A stretch of DNA of 23,146 bases from Lentisphaeria bacterium (GTDB taxonomy: Bacteria > Verrucomicrobiota > Lentisphaeria > Victivallales > Victivallaceae). The notes beneath the pieces are model-generated. The model was not told the DNA's origin, made no database searches, and saw nothing but the letters and a program-made list of their open reading frames with translations. The position numbers and the translations under genes are program-made. Where the stretch lies: positions 1-23,146 of the forward strand of contig CAAGDG010000016.1 in the NCBI GenBank assembly GCA_900768515.1, given 5' to 3'. This document shows positions 1-8,085 of the stretch, one piece after another. The stretch's first letter is position 1; every line of letters starts with the position of its first letter.

Positions 1-425
1 ATCTGGGAAAAAAAGGGAATTTGCCTCCGGCGGGCAGGGCGCTTCGCCCCTGCACCCCGACCGGCAGGGTGCCGGTGCCGGATACGAAATAATTTTTCGC
101 ATCGCGAAAAACTATTTCGTAAAGCTTTTATAAAACAGTCAAGAAAAACGTTATCTCCCGTAAGTTTGAACCCTTAATCATCACAACCCGTTAATCCGCT
201 TAACTGATTTCTATTTTCAGGAAATCTGGGAAAAAAAGGGAATTTGCCTCCGGCGGGCAGGGCGCTTCGCCCTTGCACCCCGACCGGCAAGGGGCCGGTG
301 CCGGGTACGAAATAATTTTTCGCGATGCGAAAAATTATTTCGTAAAGCCTTTATAAAATGGTCAAGAAAAACGTTATGTCCCGTAAGTTTGAACTTTTAA
401 TCATCACAACCCGTTAATCCGCTTA
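1..425. repeat. Two tandem copies of a ~202-bp noncoding repeat
   Basis: Copy 1 spans 1-202 (it may begin before the window) and copy 2 spans 224-425, a 223-bp period with only scattered differences. Each copy has a GC-rich part with a short hairpin (CAGGGCG, CTT, CGCCCCTG in copy 1), then an AT-rich hairpin, then a conserved tail ending in CCGTTAATCCGCTTA. The AT-rich hairpin in copy 2 is a perfect 18-bp inverted repeat (306-323 with 327-344, loop GAT). Copy 1 has the same stem with one mismatch (83-100 with 104-121, loop ATC). No open reading frame with gene-like features was seen. Preservation of the stem while the loop differs hints at selection for structure, but two copies are too few to prove it. 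Confidence 0.9.
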
Positions 426-426
426 G

Positions 427-680
427 CCTATTTTCTTTTCTCGCAAAAAGAGGGGGATCCAAGGGGGGAGTCCTTTCCCCCTTGGCGGAACAAGGCCGCG
501 GCAAGCGCCACGTCCTGTTACTTCGCTTTTCTTTGCCTACTTTCTTTTCTCGCGAAAAGAGGGAGGGGGGAATCCAAGGGGGAGTCCTTCCCCCTTGGCG
601 GGACAAGGGCGCGGCAAGCGCCACGTCCTGTTACTCCGCTTTTCTTTGCCTACTTTCTTTTCTCGCGAAAAGAAAGTAGG
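427..680 (+). repeat. Left array of ~110-bp structured repeat units
   Basis: There are three units: 427-535, 536-648 and a truncated one at 649-680. Each full unit begins CCTAYTTTCTTTTCTCGC, continues through a G-rich/C-rich hairpin (CCAAGGGGGA with TCCCCCTTGG in unit 2, loop GTCCT), then a segment able to pair as GGCGC, GGCAA, GCGCC inside GGAC/GTCC, and ends GTTACTYCGCTTTTCTTTG. The truncated third unit closes a near-perfect hairpin (649-661 with 668-680) that overlaps the last codons and stop of the carboxypeptidase gene. The same family, in the same orientation, recurs at 22885-23146. Confidence 0.9.
649..680. repeat. Palindromic repeat end overlapping the carboxypeptidase stop codon
   Basis: CCTACTTTCTTTT (649-661) pairs with AAAAGAAAGTAGG (668-680) around CTCGCG. 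Because the element is palindromic it reads almost the same on both strands. On the minus strand it encodes the final residues of the carboxypeptidase plus TAG. No U-tract follows, so it is not a textbook intrinsic terminator, although the strong hairpin at the stop codon could protect the mRNA 3' end or stall polymerase. Confidence 0.8.
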
Positions 681-1717
681 TAGCCCCAGTCGATGAGTTT
701 GCGGCAGAAGCGGTCGCGATCACGGGCGGATTTGAAACCGGTGACGCAACCGGCGAGGCGACGTCCTTCGCGCAGCACGGTAAAGGTCAGACAATACCCG
801 GCATCATTGGTAAAGCCGGTTTTCATGCCATCGACACCCGGCCAATGGGGATTGATCAACTTGTTGGTTGTGGTCAACTGGGTCGGTTTCGGGGTATTCT
901 GACGGATATAATCGACCTGGGTGGTGCTCCACTTCAAGATCTGGGGGTATTCCAGCAGGCGTTCCGCAAGGAGGACCATATCGCGGGCGGAGCTGGTGGA
1001 ATTTCCTTTTTTCTTATCTTTCAGTCCGCAAGGAGAGACGAAATTGGAGTCGATCATGCCGAGTTCGGAAGCGCGGAGGTTCATCTGGCGAACGAAGGTA
1101 TCGACGCTGCCTTTTCCGATGAATTCCGCGACCTGGGTAGCGGCGTCATTGGCGCTTTTGATGGTGACGGCTTTCAGCAGATCGGAAAGGGGGAAGGTTT
1201 CGCGCGGATCGAGCCAGATGATGCCGGTTCTCGGAACTTCGAGAGCGGTTTTGGTGATGCGGACAGGGGAATCGAGCGAGAGGGACGGGTCCGCTTCGAG
1301 GGTTTCAAACGTAACCAGCAAAGTCATCATTTTGACCATGGAGGCGATGGGAACCGGCTGATGGGAGTTTTTCTCCCACAGGACGCGCCGGGTGTCAAGA
1401 TCGACCAGGATGCCGGTACGGGCGCCGGCGCTGCCGGGGACCTCCTTGTCGGGGAGGACGCCGACTCTGGCGGAGGCGTAGTTGAATGGGCGGCCGAAAT
1501 TGGGATTGGCGGAAGGCTTCCGATAACGCGAGGCAGGCTTCGGCGGGGGGGGAGGAGCCGCATTGCGGACCGGTTCGGGAGCTTTCGCGGCAACGTTCCC
1601 GGTTCCGGAAGGGTGGTGTCCTGCCCGGATCATGGCGATCACCACCACGTGAACCGCGAGGATCACCAGTAAAATAACGACGAAAAGCCTCACTCTTGCC
1701 CGGCTGACTTCATTCAT
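650..1717 (-). CDS. Membrane-anchored D-alanyl-D-alanine carboxypeptidase (PBP5/DacA-like, peptidase S11)
   Basis: A serine D,D-peptidase trims the terminal D-Ala from peptidoglycan stem peptides in the periplasm. All three penicillin-binding motifs are visible: SMVK at about residues 126-129 (Ser126 nucleophile, Lys129 base), SAN at 188-190 and KTG at 299-301. A hydrophobic segment at residues 11-29 serves as signal anchor, followed by a proline/alanine-rich linker to about residue 75. The protein stops after the transpeptidase domain and lacks the usual PBP5 C-terminal domain. I chose the ATG at 1717 (355 aa), which has an upstream AAAGGA; an in-frame GTG at 1750 would add 11 residues but has no visible ribosome site. 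It follows leuA by about 40 bases and is probably co-transcribed. The last nine residues, LLSFREKRK, and the TAG stop are encoded by the palindromic repeat at 649-680, so the natural C-terminus has been replaced or extended. Confidence 0.92.
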   Translation of the reverse strand: MNEVSRARVRLFVVILLVILAVHVVVIAMIRAGHHPSGTGNVAAKAPEPVRNAAPPPPPKPASRYRKPSANPNFGRPFNYASARVGVLPDKEVPGSAGARTGILVDLDTRRVLWEKNSHQPVPIASMVKMMTLLVTFETLEADPSLSLDSPVRITKTALEVPRTGIIWLDPRETFPLSDLLKAVTIKSANDAATQVAEFIGKGSVDTFVRQMNLRASELGMIDSNFVSPCGLKDKKKGNSTSSARDMVLLAERLLEYPQILKWSTTQVDYIRQNTPKPTQLTTTNKLINPHWPGVDGMKTGFTNDAGYCLTFTVLREGRRLAGCVTGFKSARDRDRFCRKLIDWGYLLSFREKRK

Positions 1718-1756
1718 TCCAACCAACCATCCTTTCCGGAACGTCGCCACTCAGAT

Positions 1757-3460
1757 TTACGGGCGCGGAATTGCGCCGGCGGCGACCGCCCGGTTCATTG
1801 CGCTGACCAGCGCGGCGATGGCGGCGCGGTCAATATTCGAATGTTCTCCGGCTCCATAGACGAGGCGGGTGTGTTCCGCATCGGGGCCGCAGCGGAGGCC
1901 GACGAAAGCGATCGCATGGGCGTCGGCGTCCTTGCCGAGGGAGCGTTCGGAGAAATCCTCGACCTTGAAGAACGGCATCAGCCCGGAACCTTTCAGCGCG
2001 TGAACCACCGCCGACAGGGGGCCGTTGCCCTGTCCGATCAGTTCGTGGGGAATGTCGTTGACGAACCAGGTAAACGTGGCGCCGGAACGTTCTCCGACCG
2101 ATGCGCGCGAATAATTTTCCATGCGGTAGGGACCGCCGACGTTGACAAACGCCTCCTGGAAGATGCGGTGGAGTTCGGTGGAATTGATTTCGCCGCCCTT
2201 CTCATCGACGTAGCGCTGAACCACCGCGCCGATCTCGGGATGCATGGTTTTGGGCGGATAGATGCCGAACTCCTTTTCGAGCACGAAGACGACGCCGCCC
2301 TTGCCGGACTGGCTGTTGATCCGGATCAGTTTCTCATACTGACGCCCGAGATCGGCCGGATCGATGTGCAGGTAGGGGATCTTCCACCCCTGTCGGAAGA
2401 ATTCGCTGATCTCGGCGCGGTGTTCGAGTCCTTTTCGGATCGCGTCCTGGTGGGAACCGGAAAAAGCGGTGAAAACCAGATCCCCGGCGTAGGGGTGACG
2501 CGGATGAACTTCAATACCGGAATTGCGTTCAACGATCCGGACGATTTCGGGCAGATTGCTGAAATCAAGCCCGGTGGAGACGCCGCGCGATTCCAGGTTC
2601 AGCGCGAGTACTGAAAGGTCGAGGTTGCCGGTCCGTTCGCCGTGTCCGAAGATGGTACCTTCGACGCGGGTCGCGCCGGCGAGGAGCGCAAGTTCGCTGG
2701 CCGCCACCGCGCACCCCTGGTCGTTGTGGGCGTGAATGCTCAGCGCGGTTTCGGAGAGGTAGGGATACTTGCGGCAGAAAAGCTCGATCATGTCGGCGTA
2801 CTGGTTTGGGGGACGCCGTTCGACAGTAGCGGGGAGGTTCAGGATGAAACTCTCCGGAGTGGATTTTCCCCAGGTTTCTTTGACCGCGCAGGAGAGGGCG
2901 ACCACGAAGTCAAGGTCGCTGTCGGTGAACTCCTCCGGCGAAAATTCATAAGTGACATTACCGGAAAGGCCTTCGCGCTCAATCGCTTCCCGTACCATCC
3001 GGGTGCCGTCGACCGCCATCTGCATGACCTCGTCGCGGGTGTGGTTGAAAACAAACTTGCCGTGAAGATCGCTGGTCGGCACGTAGCAGTGAATAATCGC
3101 GCTGTGCACACCGCGCAACGATTCCGCGGTGCGGTCGATCAGGTGGCGGCGTGCCTGGGTGAGCACGCTGATCCGGACATCCGGGGGGATCAGATTCTGC
3201 TCGATCAGCATTCGGACAAAGTTGAAGTCATCCTGCGAGGCCGAGGGGAAGGAGACTTCAATCTCCTTGAACCCGATCGCCACAAGCATTTTGAAGTATT
3301 CGAGTTTGTGTTCCGGGGACATCGGCTCCGGAAGCGCCTGGTTGCCGTCGCGCAGATCGACCGAAGCCCAGACCGGAGGACGCTCAATCACCCGGTCGGG
3401 CCACTGCCGGTTTTCAATCGGAATGCGTTCCGGATAGCGGTATTTGGGATAAGTGTTCAT
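1757..3460 (-). CDS. leuA: 2-isopropylmalate synthase, long form
   Basis: This enzyme condenses acetyl-CoA with 2-oxoisovalerate, the first committed step of leucine synthesis, in the cytoplasm. At 567 residues it resembles the long form known from actinobacteria and fungi rather than the ~510-residue form. The HMGL-like TIM barrel starts with DLRDGNQ (35-41), the metal-binding HAHND lies at 243-247, and GHGERTGN at 272-279. A C-terminal region after about residue 430 corresponds to the LeuA allosteric (leucine-binding) domain. The start ATG (3460) overlaps the TGA of larB as ATGA, which implies translational coupling. I see no leader peptide or T-box ahead of it, so regulation by attenuation is unlikely; feedback through the C-terminal domain is expected from the family. 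No other leucine genes are in the window. Confidence 0.95.
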   Translation of the reverse strand: MNTYPKYRYPERIPIENRQWPDRVIERPPVWASVDLRDGNQALPEPMSPEHKLEYFKMLVAIGFKEIEVSFPSASQDDFNFVRMLIEQNLIPPDVRISVLTQARRHLIDRTAESLRGVHSAIIHCYVPTSDLHGKFVFNHTRDEVMQMAVDGTRMVREAIEREGLSGNVTYEFSPEEFTDSDLDFVVALSCAVKETWGKSTPESFILNLPATVERRPPNQYADMIELFCRKYPYLSETALSIHAHNDQGCAVAASELALLAGATRVEGTIFGHGERTGNLDLSVLALNLESRGVSTGLDFSNLPEIVRIVERNSGIEVHPRHPYAGDLVFTAFSGSHQDAIRKGLEHRAEISEFFRQGWKIPYLHIDPADLGRQYEKLIRINSQSGKGGVVFVLEKEFGIYPPKTMHPEIGAVVQRYVDEKGGEINSTELHRIFQEAFVNVGGPYRMENYSRASVGERSGATFTWFVNDIPHELIGQGNGPLSAVVHALKGSGLMPFFKVEDFSERSLGKDADAHAIAFVGLRCGPDAEHTRLVYGAGEHSNIDRAAIAALVSAMNRAVAAGAIPRP

Positions 3461-4272
3461 TTTCCTCTCTCTTCCGTTCCATTCGCAAAATGTTCAACAT
3501 CCACGGCGGGGGCGGCCGAATTCCGCATCCGGTAGAGGATTCGCGCCGCGGCGCATGCCGCCCCGAAACCATTGTCAATATTCACCACCGTAACGCCGGA
3601 GGCGCAGCTCGACAACATGCCGCAGAGCGCGGTGAACCCCTCCTTCGCGGCCCCGTAGCCGACACTGGTCGGGACCGCGATCACCGGGGTGGGCAGCAGC
3701 CCTCCCACCACACTGGGCAACGCCCCCTCCATGCCGGCGACGACGATGCAGAGATCCGCGCTCCGCAGCCGCCCGATCCGCGCCAGCAGCCGTTCCAGCC
3801 CGGCGACACCGACGTCGGTGACCAGCTCTCCGGCGACGCCGCAAGCCTCAAGTGTGTAGAGAGCCTCGAGCGCAACGCCGAGGTCGCTGCTCCCGGCAGT
3901 CACAATCGCGACGTCGCCGACGAGCTTGCGCTCCGGGTCCCGCACGAAAAAGGTACGGGCCACCGGGTCATATCCCCCCTCCGGCAGCAGCATACAGAGT
4001 TCGCGCCCGGCCTCGACGTCGATGCGGGTCACCAGAACCGACCCGGTCCGGTCGACGATTTCCGGAACAATGCGCCGGAGCTGTTCGCGGCTCTTGCCTT
4101 CGCCGTAAACGAACTCCGGGAAGCCGCACCTTCCGGCCCGGTCGAGATCGAGCTTGGCGGCCTGAATGTCAACCTCGGCGCCGCCGGAAACGGCGAGAAG
4201 GGCGGCCGCTTCGATGAAGCTCATGCGCCCTTCGGCGACCTCCTGCAGAATTTTTACTTTGTCTTCCATCAT
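3457..4272 (-). CDS. larB: LarB-type pyridinium-3,5-biscarboxylic acid mononucleotide synthase (PurE-like)
   Basis: LarB carboxylates and hydrolyses nicotinate adenine dinucleotide, the first step in making the nickel-pincer nucleotide cofactor of lactate racemase-type enzymes. The N-terminal ~100 residues (beginning MMEDKVKILQEVAEG) are followed by an AIR-carboxylase-like (PurE) Rossmann domain with the segments AIVTAGSSDLGVALEA, VVAGMEGALPSVVGGL and VPTSVGYGAA, typical of LarB. The chosen start is ATG 4272 (271 aa), immediately followed by a second Met. An upstream in-frame ATG at 4311 is disfavoured because a TATAAT lies only 6 bases before it, at 4322-4317 on this strand, so it would fall at the transcription start. 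larC, larE and an obvious lactate racemase are absent here, so its pairing with leuA is unexplained. It could act with lar genes elsewhere or have another role. Confidence 0.88.
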   Translation of the reverse strand: MMEDKVKILQEVAEGRMSFIEAAALLAVSGGAEVDIQAAKLDLDRAGRCGFPEFVYGEGKSREQLRRIVPEIVDRTGSVLVTRIDVEAGRELCMLLPEGGYDPVARTFFVRDPERKLVGDVAIVTAGSSDLGVALEALYTLEACGVAGELVTDVGVAGLERLLARIGRLRSADLCIVVAGMEGALPSVVGGLLPTPVIAVPTSVGYGAAKEGFTALCGMLSSCASGVTVVNIDNGFGAACAAARILYRMRNSAAPAVDVEHFANGTEERGK

Positions 4273-4290
4273 AAAGATAAAGAATATACC

Positions 4291-4319
4291 TTGCCGACCG
4301 CCAAATATCAAGTTATATT
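4291..4319 (+). promoter_or_regulatory. Candidate promoter for murD in the larB/murD divergent gap
   Basis: TTGCCG (4291-4296), 17-base spacer, TATATT (4314-4319), on the plus strand in the only AT-rich part of the gap. On the minus strand TATAAT (4322-4317) overlaps it and could be the -10 of the larB operon, although I see no good -35 for that direction. Overlapping divergent -10 elements would make the two operons compete for polymerase. The call rests on sequence pattern only. Confidence 0.35.
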
Positions 4320-4399
4320 ATAGAAAAAAATTGTCTGTCCGCCGGAAGTGCCGTTTGCGCAGAAGAACATCCGGCAGAGAAGCTCGGAGATGGAAAATC

Positions 4400-5707
4400 A
4401 TGGACAGGTGCCTCATTCTCGGCGGCGGCCTCTCCGGCCGGGCCGCGGCCCGTCTGGCGGCCGACATCGGCATGGAGCCGAAAATCGTTTCTGACACGGT
4501 GGGAATCGATCCGGTGGCGGAGTGCGCCTTCGGATCGCTGATCGTGACCAGTCCCGGGGTGAAACCGCTCACCTCCCCGCTTTACCGGGCGGCGCTCGCC
4601 CGTGCCGAACGCGGCGAATGCGAACTGATCAGCGAGCTGGAGTTCGGGTTCCGCCACCTCCCCGGCCGGAAATCCTGCCTCGCGATCACCGGAACCAACG
4701 GAAAGACCACTACCACAGAACTGGTCTGCCACCTGCTGCTGGCTCTCGGAATTCCGGCGGAGCCGGCCGGCAACATCGGGCTGCCGCTCTCCGACACCGC
4801 GGCAGCCATTCTGGAGGGAAAGCTCTCATCCGCGGCGCTGCCGGTGGTGGAAACCAGCTCGTTTCAGCTGGAGCGGGTGCGCGATTTCGCGCCGGCGGCG
4901 GCGGCGCTCCTGAACCTCGAATCCGACCACGAGGACCGGTACGCCGGAGGATTCGACGAATATGTCCGGGTCAAGCGCCGGATCTTCGACCGGGTCCCTC
5001 CGGAGAACCGGATCACCGGACTTTCGCTGCCGCCGGAACCGGCCGCGCCGCGCCGGGTCGGCATCGCAGGCGACTGGCTGACGGTCGACGGCACCCCGCT
5101 GCTGGCACTGCCGGAAACCCGGCTCAACGCGCCCCACAACCGGGAAAATCTCGCGGCGGCGGTCGAACTCTGCCTGCGAGTGGTTCCCGCGGAACGGCTG
5201 TTCGACTCCGCCTTTGCGAAGGCGGTCCGCGCATTCTCGCCGGGACGCCACCGGATCGAGACCGTGCTGGAGGCCGGCGGCATCCGCTTCATCGACGACT
5301 CCAAGGCGACCAATCCGGCCTCGGTCGTCGCGGCGCTGCGCAGCGTTCCGGGGCCGGTGGTGTTGCTGCTGGGAGGGCTGGACAAGGCGATGGACTTTTC
5401 ACCACTGGCGGAATGGAGCGGAAAAATCCGGTTCGCGGTCTTCTTCGGCGAATGCCGGGAGAAAATCCGCGCCGCACTTCCGGCAGACATCCCCGGCGCC
5501 GACTGCGGGACCGATTTCGAACTGGCGGTCCGGACCGCGGCGGAACACGCCCGCCCGGGTGACGCGGTGCTGCTCAGTCCGGCCTGCGCCAGCATGGACA
5601 TGTTCCGCGACTACCGGGAACGGGGGGAGCGGTTCGCGGCGGAGGCCCGGAAACTTTTCCCGGAGAAAATCCTGAAAAACGACGCTTTCCCCGCCGGGGA
5701 AGATTGA
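4400..5707 (+). CDS. murD: UDP-N-acetylmuramoyl-L-alanine--D-glutamate ligase
   Basis: This cytoplasmic ATP-dependent ligase adds D-glutamate to UDP-MurNAc-L-Ala in peptidoglycan synthesis. The 435-residue protein has an N-terminal UDP-binding Rossmann segment (LILGGGLSGRAAARLAA), the Mur-ligase P-loop ITGTNGKTTTTE (about 96-107), ETSSFQLE (151-158), LNLESDHEDRY (171-181, the usual LNxxxDHxDRH region) and the lysine expected to be carbamylated at VKRR (about 192). The C-terminal domain carries FIDDSKATNPASV and LLLGGLDK, diagnostic of MurD. The ATG at 4400 is preceded by GGAG at 4385-4388. The reading frame stays open far upstream across larB, but that extension has no domain content and would overlap the divergent gene. 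It heads a plus-strand envelope gene block. Confidence 0.95.
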   Translation: MDRCLILGGGLSGRAAARLAADIGMEPKIVSDTVGIDPVAECAFGSLIVTSPGVKPLTSPLYRAALARAERGECELISELEFGFRHLPGRKSCLAITGTNGKTTTTELVCHLLLALGIPAEPAGNIGLPLSDTAAAILEGKLSSAALPVVETSSFQLERVRDFAPAAAALLNLESDHEDRYAGGFDEYVRVKRRIFDRVPPENRITGLSLPPEPAAPRRVGIAGDWLTVDGTPLLALPETRLNAPHNRENLAAAVELCLRVVPAERLFDSAFAKAVRAFSPGRHRIETVLEAGGIRFIDDSKATNPASVVAALRSVPGPVVLLLGGLDKAMDFSPLAEWSGKIRFAVFFGECREKIRAALPADIPGADCGTDFELAVRTAAEHARPGDAVLLSPACASMDMFRDYRERGERFAAEARKLFPEKILKNDAFPAGED

Positions 5708-5777
5708 AAAACCGGTTTGAAATATTATTTTATAGGACAACCCTGACGGATCCGTGCCAAAGAACGGGAAAAGTGCC

Positions 5778-6404
5778 ATGGAAAAACTGCTGAACCGCTA
5801 TCCGGAGCTATGCGCGTGCCGGGAGTCGATCGAAACGCTGACCGCCGCCATGCTCGAACTCTACCGCGCCGGCGGAACCCTGTTCTGCTGCGGCAACGGC
5901 GGAAGCGCCGCCGATTGCGACCACATCTGCGGAGAACTGCTCAAGGGCTTTCTCTCGAAGCGTCCGCTGAAAGAGGAGGAGCGGAAGAATTTCGCCCGTC
6001 ACTTCGGTTCGGAGGGCGAGGAGCTTGCCGCGAAACTCCAGGGCGGCCTGCCGGCGGTTTCGCTGCTCTCCCATCCGGCCCTGCTGAGCGCCTTCGCCAA
6101 TGACGTCGATCCGGATCTCGGCTTTGCACAGCAGGTCTACGCGCAGGGACGGCCCGGGGACCTGCTGCTCGGAATCTCCACCGGCGGCGGAGCCCTCAAC
6201 GTCCGCTGCGCTCTGATGGCGGCACGGGCGAAGGGCATGAAAACCGCCCTCCTGACCGGAAACCGCCACGGAATCTGCGAGAGTTACGCCGACATTGTCG
6301 TGGCGGTGCCGGAGTCGGAAACCTTCCGGATTCAGGAGCTGCACCTGCCGATCTACCATTACCTCTGCGCGGCGGTGGAGGCGGAGATGTTCCCGGAGGC
6401 GTGA
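5778..6404 (+). CDS. gmhA: Sedoheptulose-7-phosphate isomerase (GmhA-like SIS-domain protein)
   Basis: GmhA converts D-sedoheptulose 7-phosphate to D-glycero-D-manno-heptose 7-phosphate, the first step to ADP-heptose for LPS core. The 208-residue SIS protein has GNGGSAAD (39-46), the conserved glutamate in ICGEL (Glu53), ANDV (107-110), ISTGG (133-137, where many relatives have ISTSG) and QELHL (186-190, His189), the last two regions lining the active site in known GmhA structures. The ATG at 5778 has GGGAAAAG upstream; an in-frame GTG at 5754 is possible but weaker. An AT-rich 70-base gap after murD may hold a promoter. Its TGA overlaps the uppS ATG by one base, so translation is likely coupled. 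DiaA-like SIS proteins are the main alternative. Confidence 0.85.
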   Translation: MEKLLNRYPELCACRESIETLTAAMLELYRAGGTLFCCGNGGSAADCDHICGELLKGFLSKRPLKEEERKNFARHFGSEGEELAAKLQGGLPAVSLLSHPALLSAFANDVDPDLGFAQQVYAQGRPGDLLLGISTGGGALNVRCALMAARAKGMKTALLTGNRHGICESYADIVVAVPESETFRIQELHLPIYHYLCAAVEAEMFPEA

Positions 6405-7096
6405 TGGAAAAAGGCACCGTCAGACACGTTGCGATCATCATGGACGGCAACGGCCGCTGGGCCGACCGCCGGGGATTGCCCAGGGTCGAAGGACACCGAC
6501 AGGGGGCGCGCCAGGTCAGCGAGGTGCTGGAGGCCGCTCAGGAGGCGGGGGTCGAGTTTCTGACCCTCTACGCCTTCAGCACCGAGAACTGGAAGCGGCC
6601 GCCTTCGGAAGTCGCCGCCCTCATGGGGCTGCTCGAAGAGTTTCTGGACGACAAACTGCCGGAACTCATGGAGAAAAACGTCCGGCTGCGCACCGTCGGC
6701 CGGACCGACGGACTCCCGGCGGGAGCGCGGCGCAAACTGCTGGCGGCAATAAAAGCGACCGCCGGCAACACCGCCGGAACGCTGAATCTGGCGCTGAACT
6801 ACGGAGGCCGGGCCGAAATCGTCGACGCGGTCAACCGGATCCTGTCGGAAAAGCCGACCGGAAAAATCGATGAAAACAGCTTCCGGAACTATCTGTACGC
6901 GCCGGACATTCCGGATCCGGAGCTGATGATCCGGACCAGCGGGGAACTGCGGCTGAGCAACTTTCTGCTCTGGCAGCTCTCCTATGCCGAACTTTACGTG
7001 ACCGACACACTGTGGCCGGACTTCGGAAAGGCGGAGTTCCGCAAGGCCCTCGACGCTTTTGCCGGCCGCGACCGGCGGTTCGGAGGAAGAAAGTGA
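6404..7096 (+). CDS. uppS: Isoprenyl transferase / undecaprenyl diphosphate synthase
   Basis: This cis-prenyltransferase extends farnesyl diphosphate with isopentenyl diphosphate to make the C55 carrier lipid for peptidoglycan and LPS O-chains. The 230-residue protein has every family hallmark: IMDGNGRW (12-19, with the catalytic/metal Asp14), FSTENWKRP (58-66), LNLALNYGGRAEI, and near the C-terminus IRTSGELRLSNFLLWQ followed by YAELYV. The ATG at 6404 overlaps the gmhA stop (TGATG), with GGAGG at 6395-6399 just upstream. Adjacent cdsA is the usual neighbour of uppS in many bacteria, which supports both calls. The 3' gap to cdsA is about 67 bases and AT-rich. Confidence 0.96.
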   Translation: MEKGTVRHVAIIMDGNGRWADRRGLPRVEGHRQGARQVSEVLEAAQEAGVEFLTLYAFSTENWKRPPSEVAALMGLLEEFLDDKLPELMEKNVRLRTVGRTDGLPAGARRKLLAAIKATAGNTAGTLNLALNYGGRAEIVDAVNRILSEKPTGKIDENSFRNYLYAPDIPDPELMIRTSGELRLSNFLLWQLSYAELYVTDTLWPDFGKAEFRKALDAFAGRDRRFGGRK

Positions 7097-7163
7097 CGGG
7101 AAAGCGGCGGAGAAGTGACGGATTTTAGAAATTATTGATGGAAAATGTTTTAGGATAGAGAGA

Positions 7164-8063
7164 ATGTTCAAGTATCGGATCATCAGTTTCCCGCTTCTGC
7201 TGGCGCTGCTGGCGGCGATCGTCTTCTGGCCGACCGGCGGGCCGTGGCTCTTCACCGCCGTTGCCACATTGATGGCGGCCGGGGTCTGCTTTGAAACCGC
7301 GCAGATGCTCGGCGGGATGGGAATGCGGACCGAGCCGCTTTCGACGGCGTTCGAGGGAGGAAGCTTGTTCTGCCTCTTCAATCTCTTCTGGATGCTGATG
7401 ATGAACTGTTCCGACCTTTTCCTTGATGGAGGCGAAACGGGGTCGCGGTTCCGGGAGCTTCTGGCGGTGAAGTTTCTCGCGTTTCCGGCAATTCTGATCT
7501 TCCTGGGCTGGTTCGGGCTGCTCCTGTTTTCAAAGAAACAGCTGTTTCTGGAACGGTGGCTTCTGTCCCTTGCGGTGCAGGTGGCGGTGCTGTTTCCCCT
7601 GGCGCTCCTGACCGCGGTCTACTGGAAGTGCGGAATCGTGACCTTCGCCGCCCTGGTGCTGATCACCAAGGCGATGGATACCGGCGGCTACATCTTCGGG
7701 ATGCTTTCGGCCCGGCTCCTGCCGGGGGGAAACCACAAGATTCTGCCGAAAATCAGCCCGAAGAAATCGTGGGAAGGAACCGCCGGAGGAGTGCTCTTCT
7801 CGGTCGGCGTCGCCCTGCTCTTCTGGCGCTGGGGAAACGGCGGCGGGTTTCCGCTTGGCTGGTGGATCGCCGCCGGAATCGTGCTCGGCCTGGGCAGCTT
7901 TGCCGGAGATCTGACCGAATCCGCCCTGAAGCGGACCGCCGGGGTCAAGGACTCCGGACACATCATCCCGGGCATGGGCGGAGTTTTCGACGTGCTGGAC
8001 AGTTTCATCTACAACGGCATGTTGTTCTGGGTACTCTACGCGGCGGCCCCGGCGGCCGCCTGA
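7164..8063 (+). CDS. cdsA: Phosphatidate cytidylyltransferase (CDP-diglyceride synthase)
   Basis: CdsA is an integral membrane enzyme making CDP-diacylglycerol from phosphatidate and CTP, the branch point of phospholipid synthesis. The 299-residue protein has many hydrophobic helices (about 5-22, 28-48, 64-80, 102-122, 131-153, 158-180, 208-222, 231-248 and 283-298). The signature region includes SPKKSWEG (198-205), GDLTESALKR (248-257), VKDSG (261-265) and PGMGGVFDVLDS (269-280). The classical PROSITE form is PGHGGxxDRxDS; here His is Met and Arg is Val, a variation I believe also occurs in other phyla. The start ATG has GAGAG immediately upstream. It follows uppS as in many genomes, but dxr and rseP, often next, are missing. 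Confidence 0.94.
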   Translation: MFKYRIISFPLLLALLAAIVFWPTGGPWLFTAVATLMAAGVCFETAQMLGGMGMRTEPLSTAFEGGSLFCLFNLFWMLMMNCSDLFLDGGETGSRFRELLAVKFLAFPAILIFLGWFGLLLFSKKQLFLERWLLSLAVQVAVLFPLALLTAVYWKCGIVTFAALVLITKAMDTGGYIFGMLSARLLPGGNHKILPKISPKKSWEGTAGGVLFSVGVALLFWRWGNGGGFPLGWWIAAGIVLGLGSFAGDLTESALKRTAGVKDSGHIIPGMGGVFDVLDSFIYNGMLFWVLYAAAPAAA

Positions 8064-8085
8064 ACTTCAAGTTGAGGAGGAAATC

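Noticed and set aside
482..679. Short frames on both strands across the left array
   Set aside because: They consist of repeat units read through and have no ribosome site.
427..680. Integron attC sites
   Set aside because: The units are hairpin-rich and arrayed, but I see no GTTRRRY/RYYYAAC core pair, no integrase and no cassette genes between units.
3461..3500. T-box or leucine leader ahead of leuA
   Set aside because: leuA starts inside the larB stop codon, leaving no room for a leader, and no Leu-rich short frame precedes it.
4166..4399. 78-residue N-terminal extension of MurD
   Set aside because: It overlaps the divergent larB gene and its promoter, has no domain content, and MurD proteins start at the LILGGG-type Rossmann strand.
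5708..5717. Terminator after murD at the AAACCGGTTT palindrome
   Set aside because: The palindrome has no loop and no proper T-run follows; it cannot form a usable hairpin.
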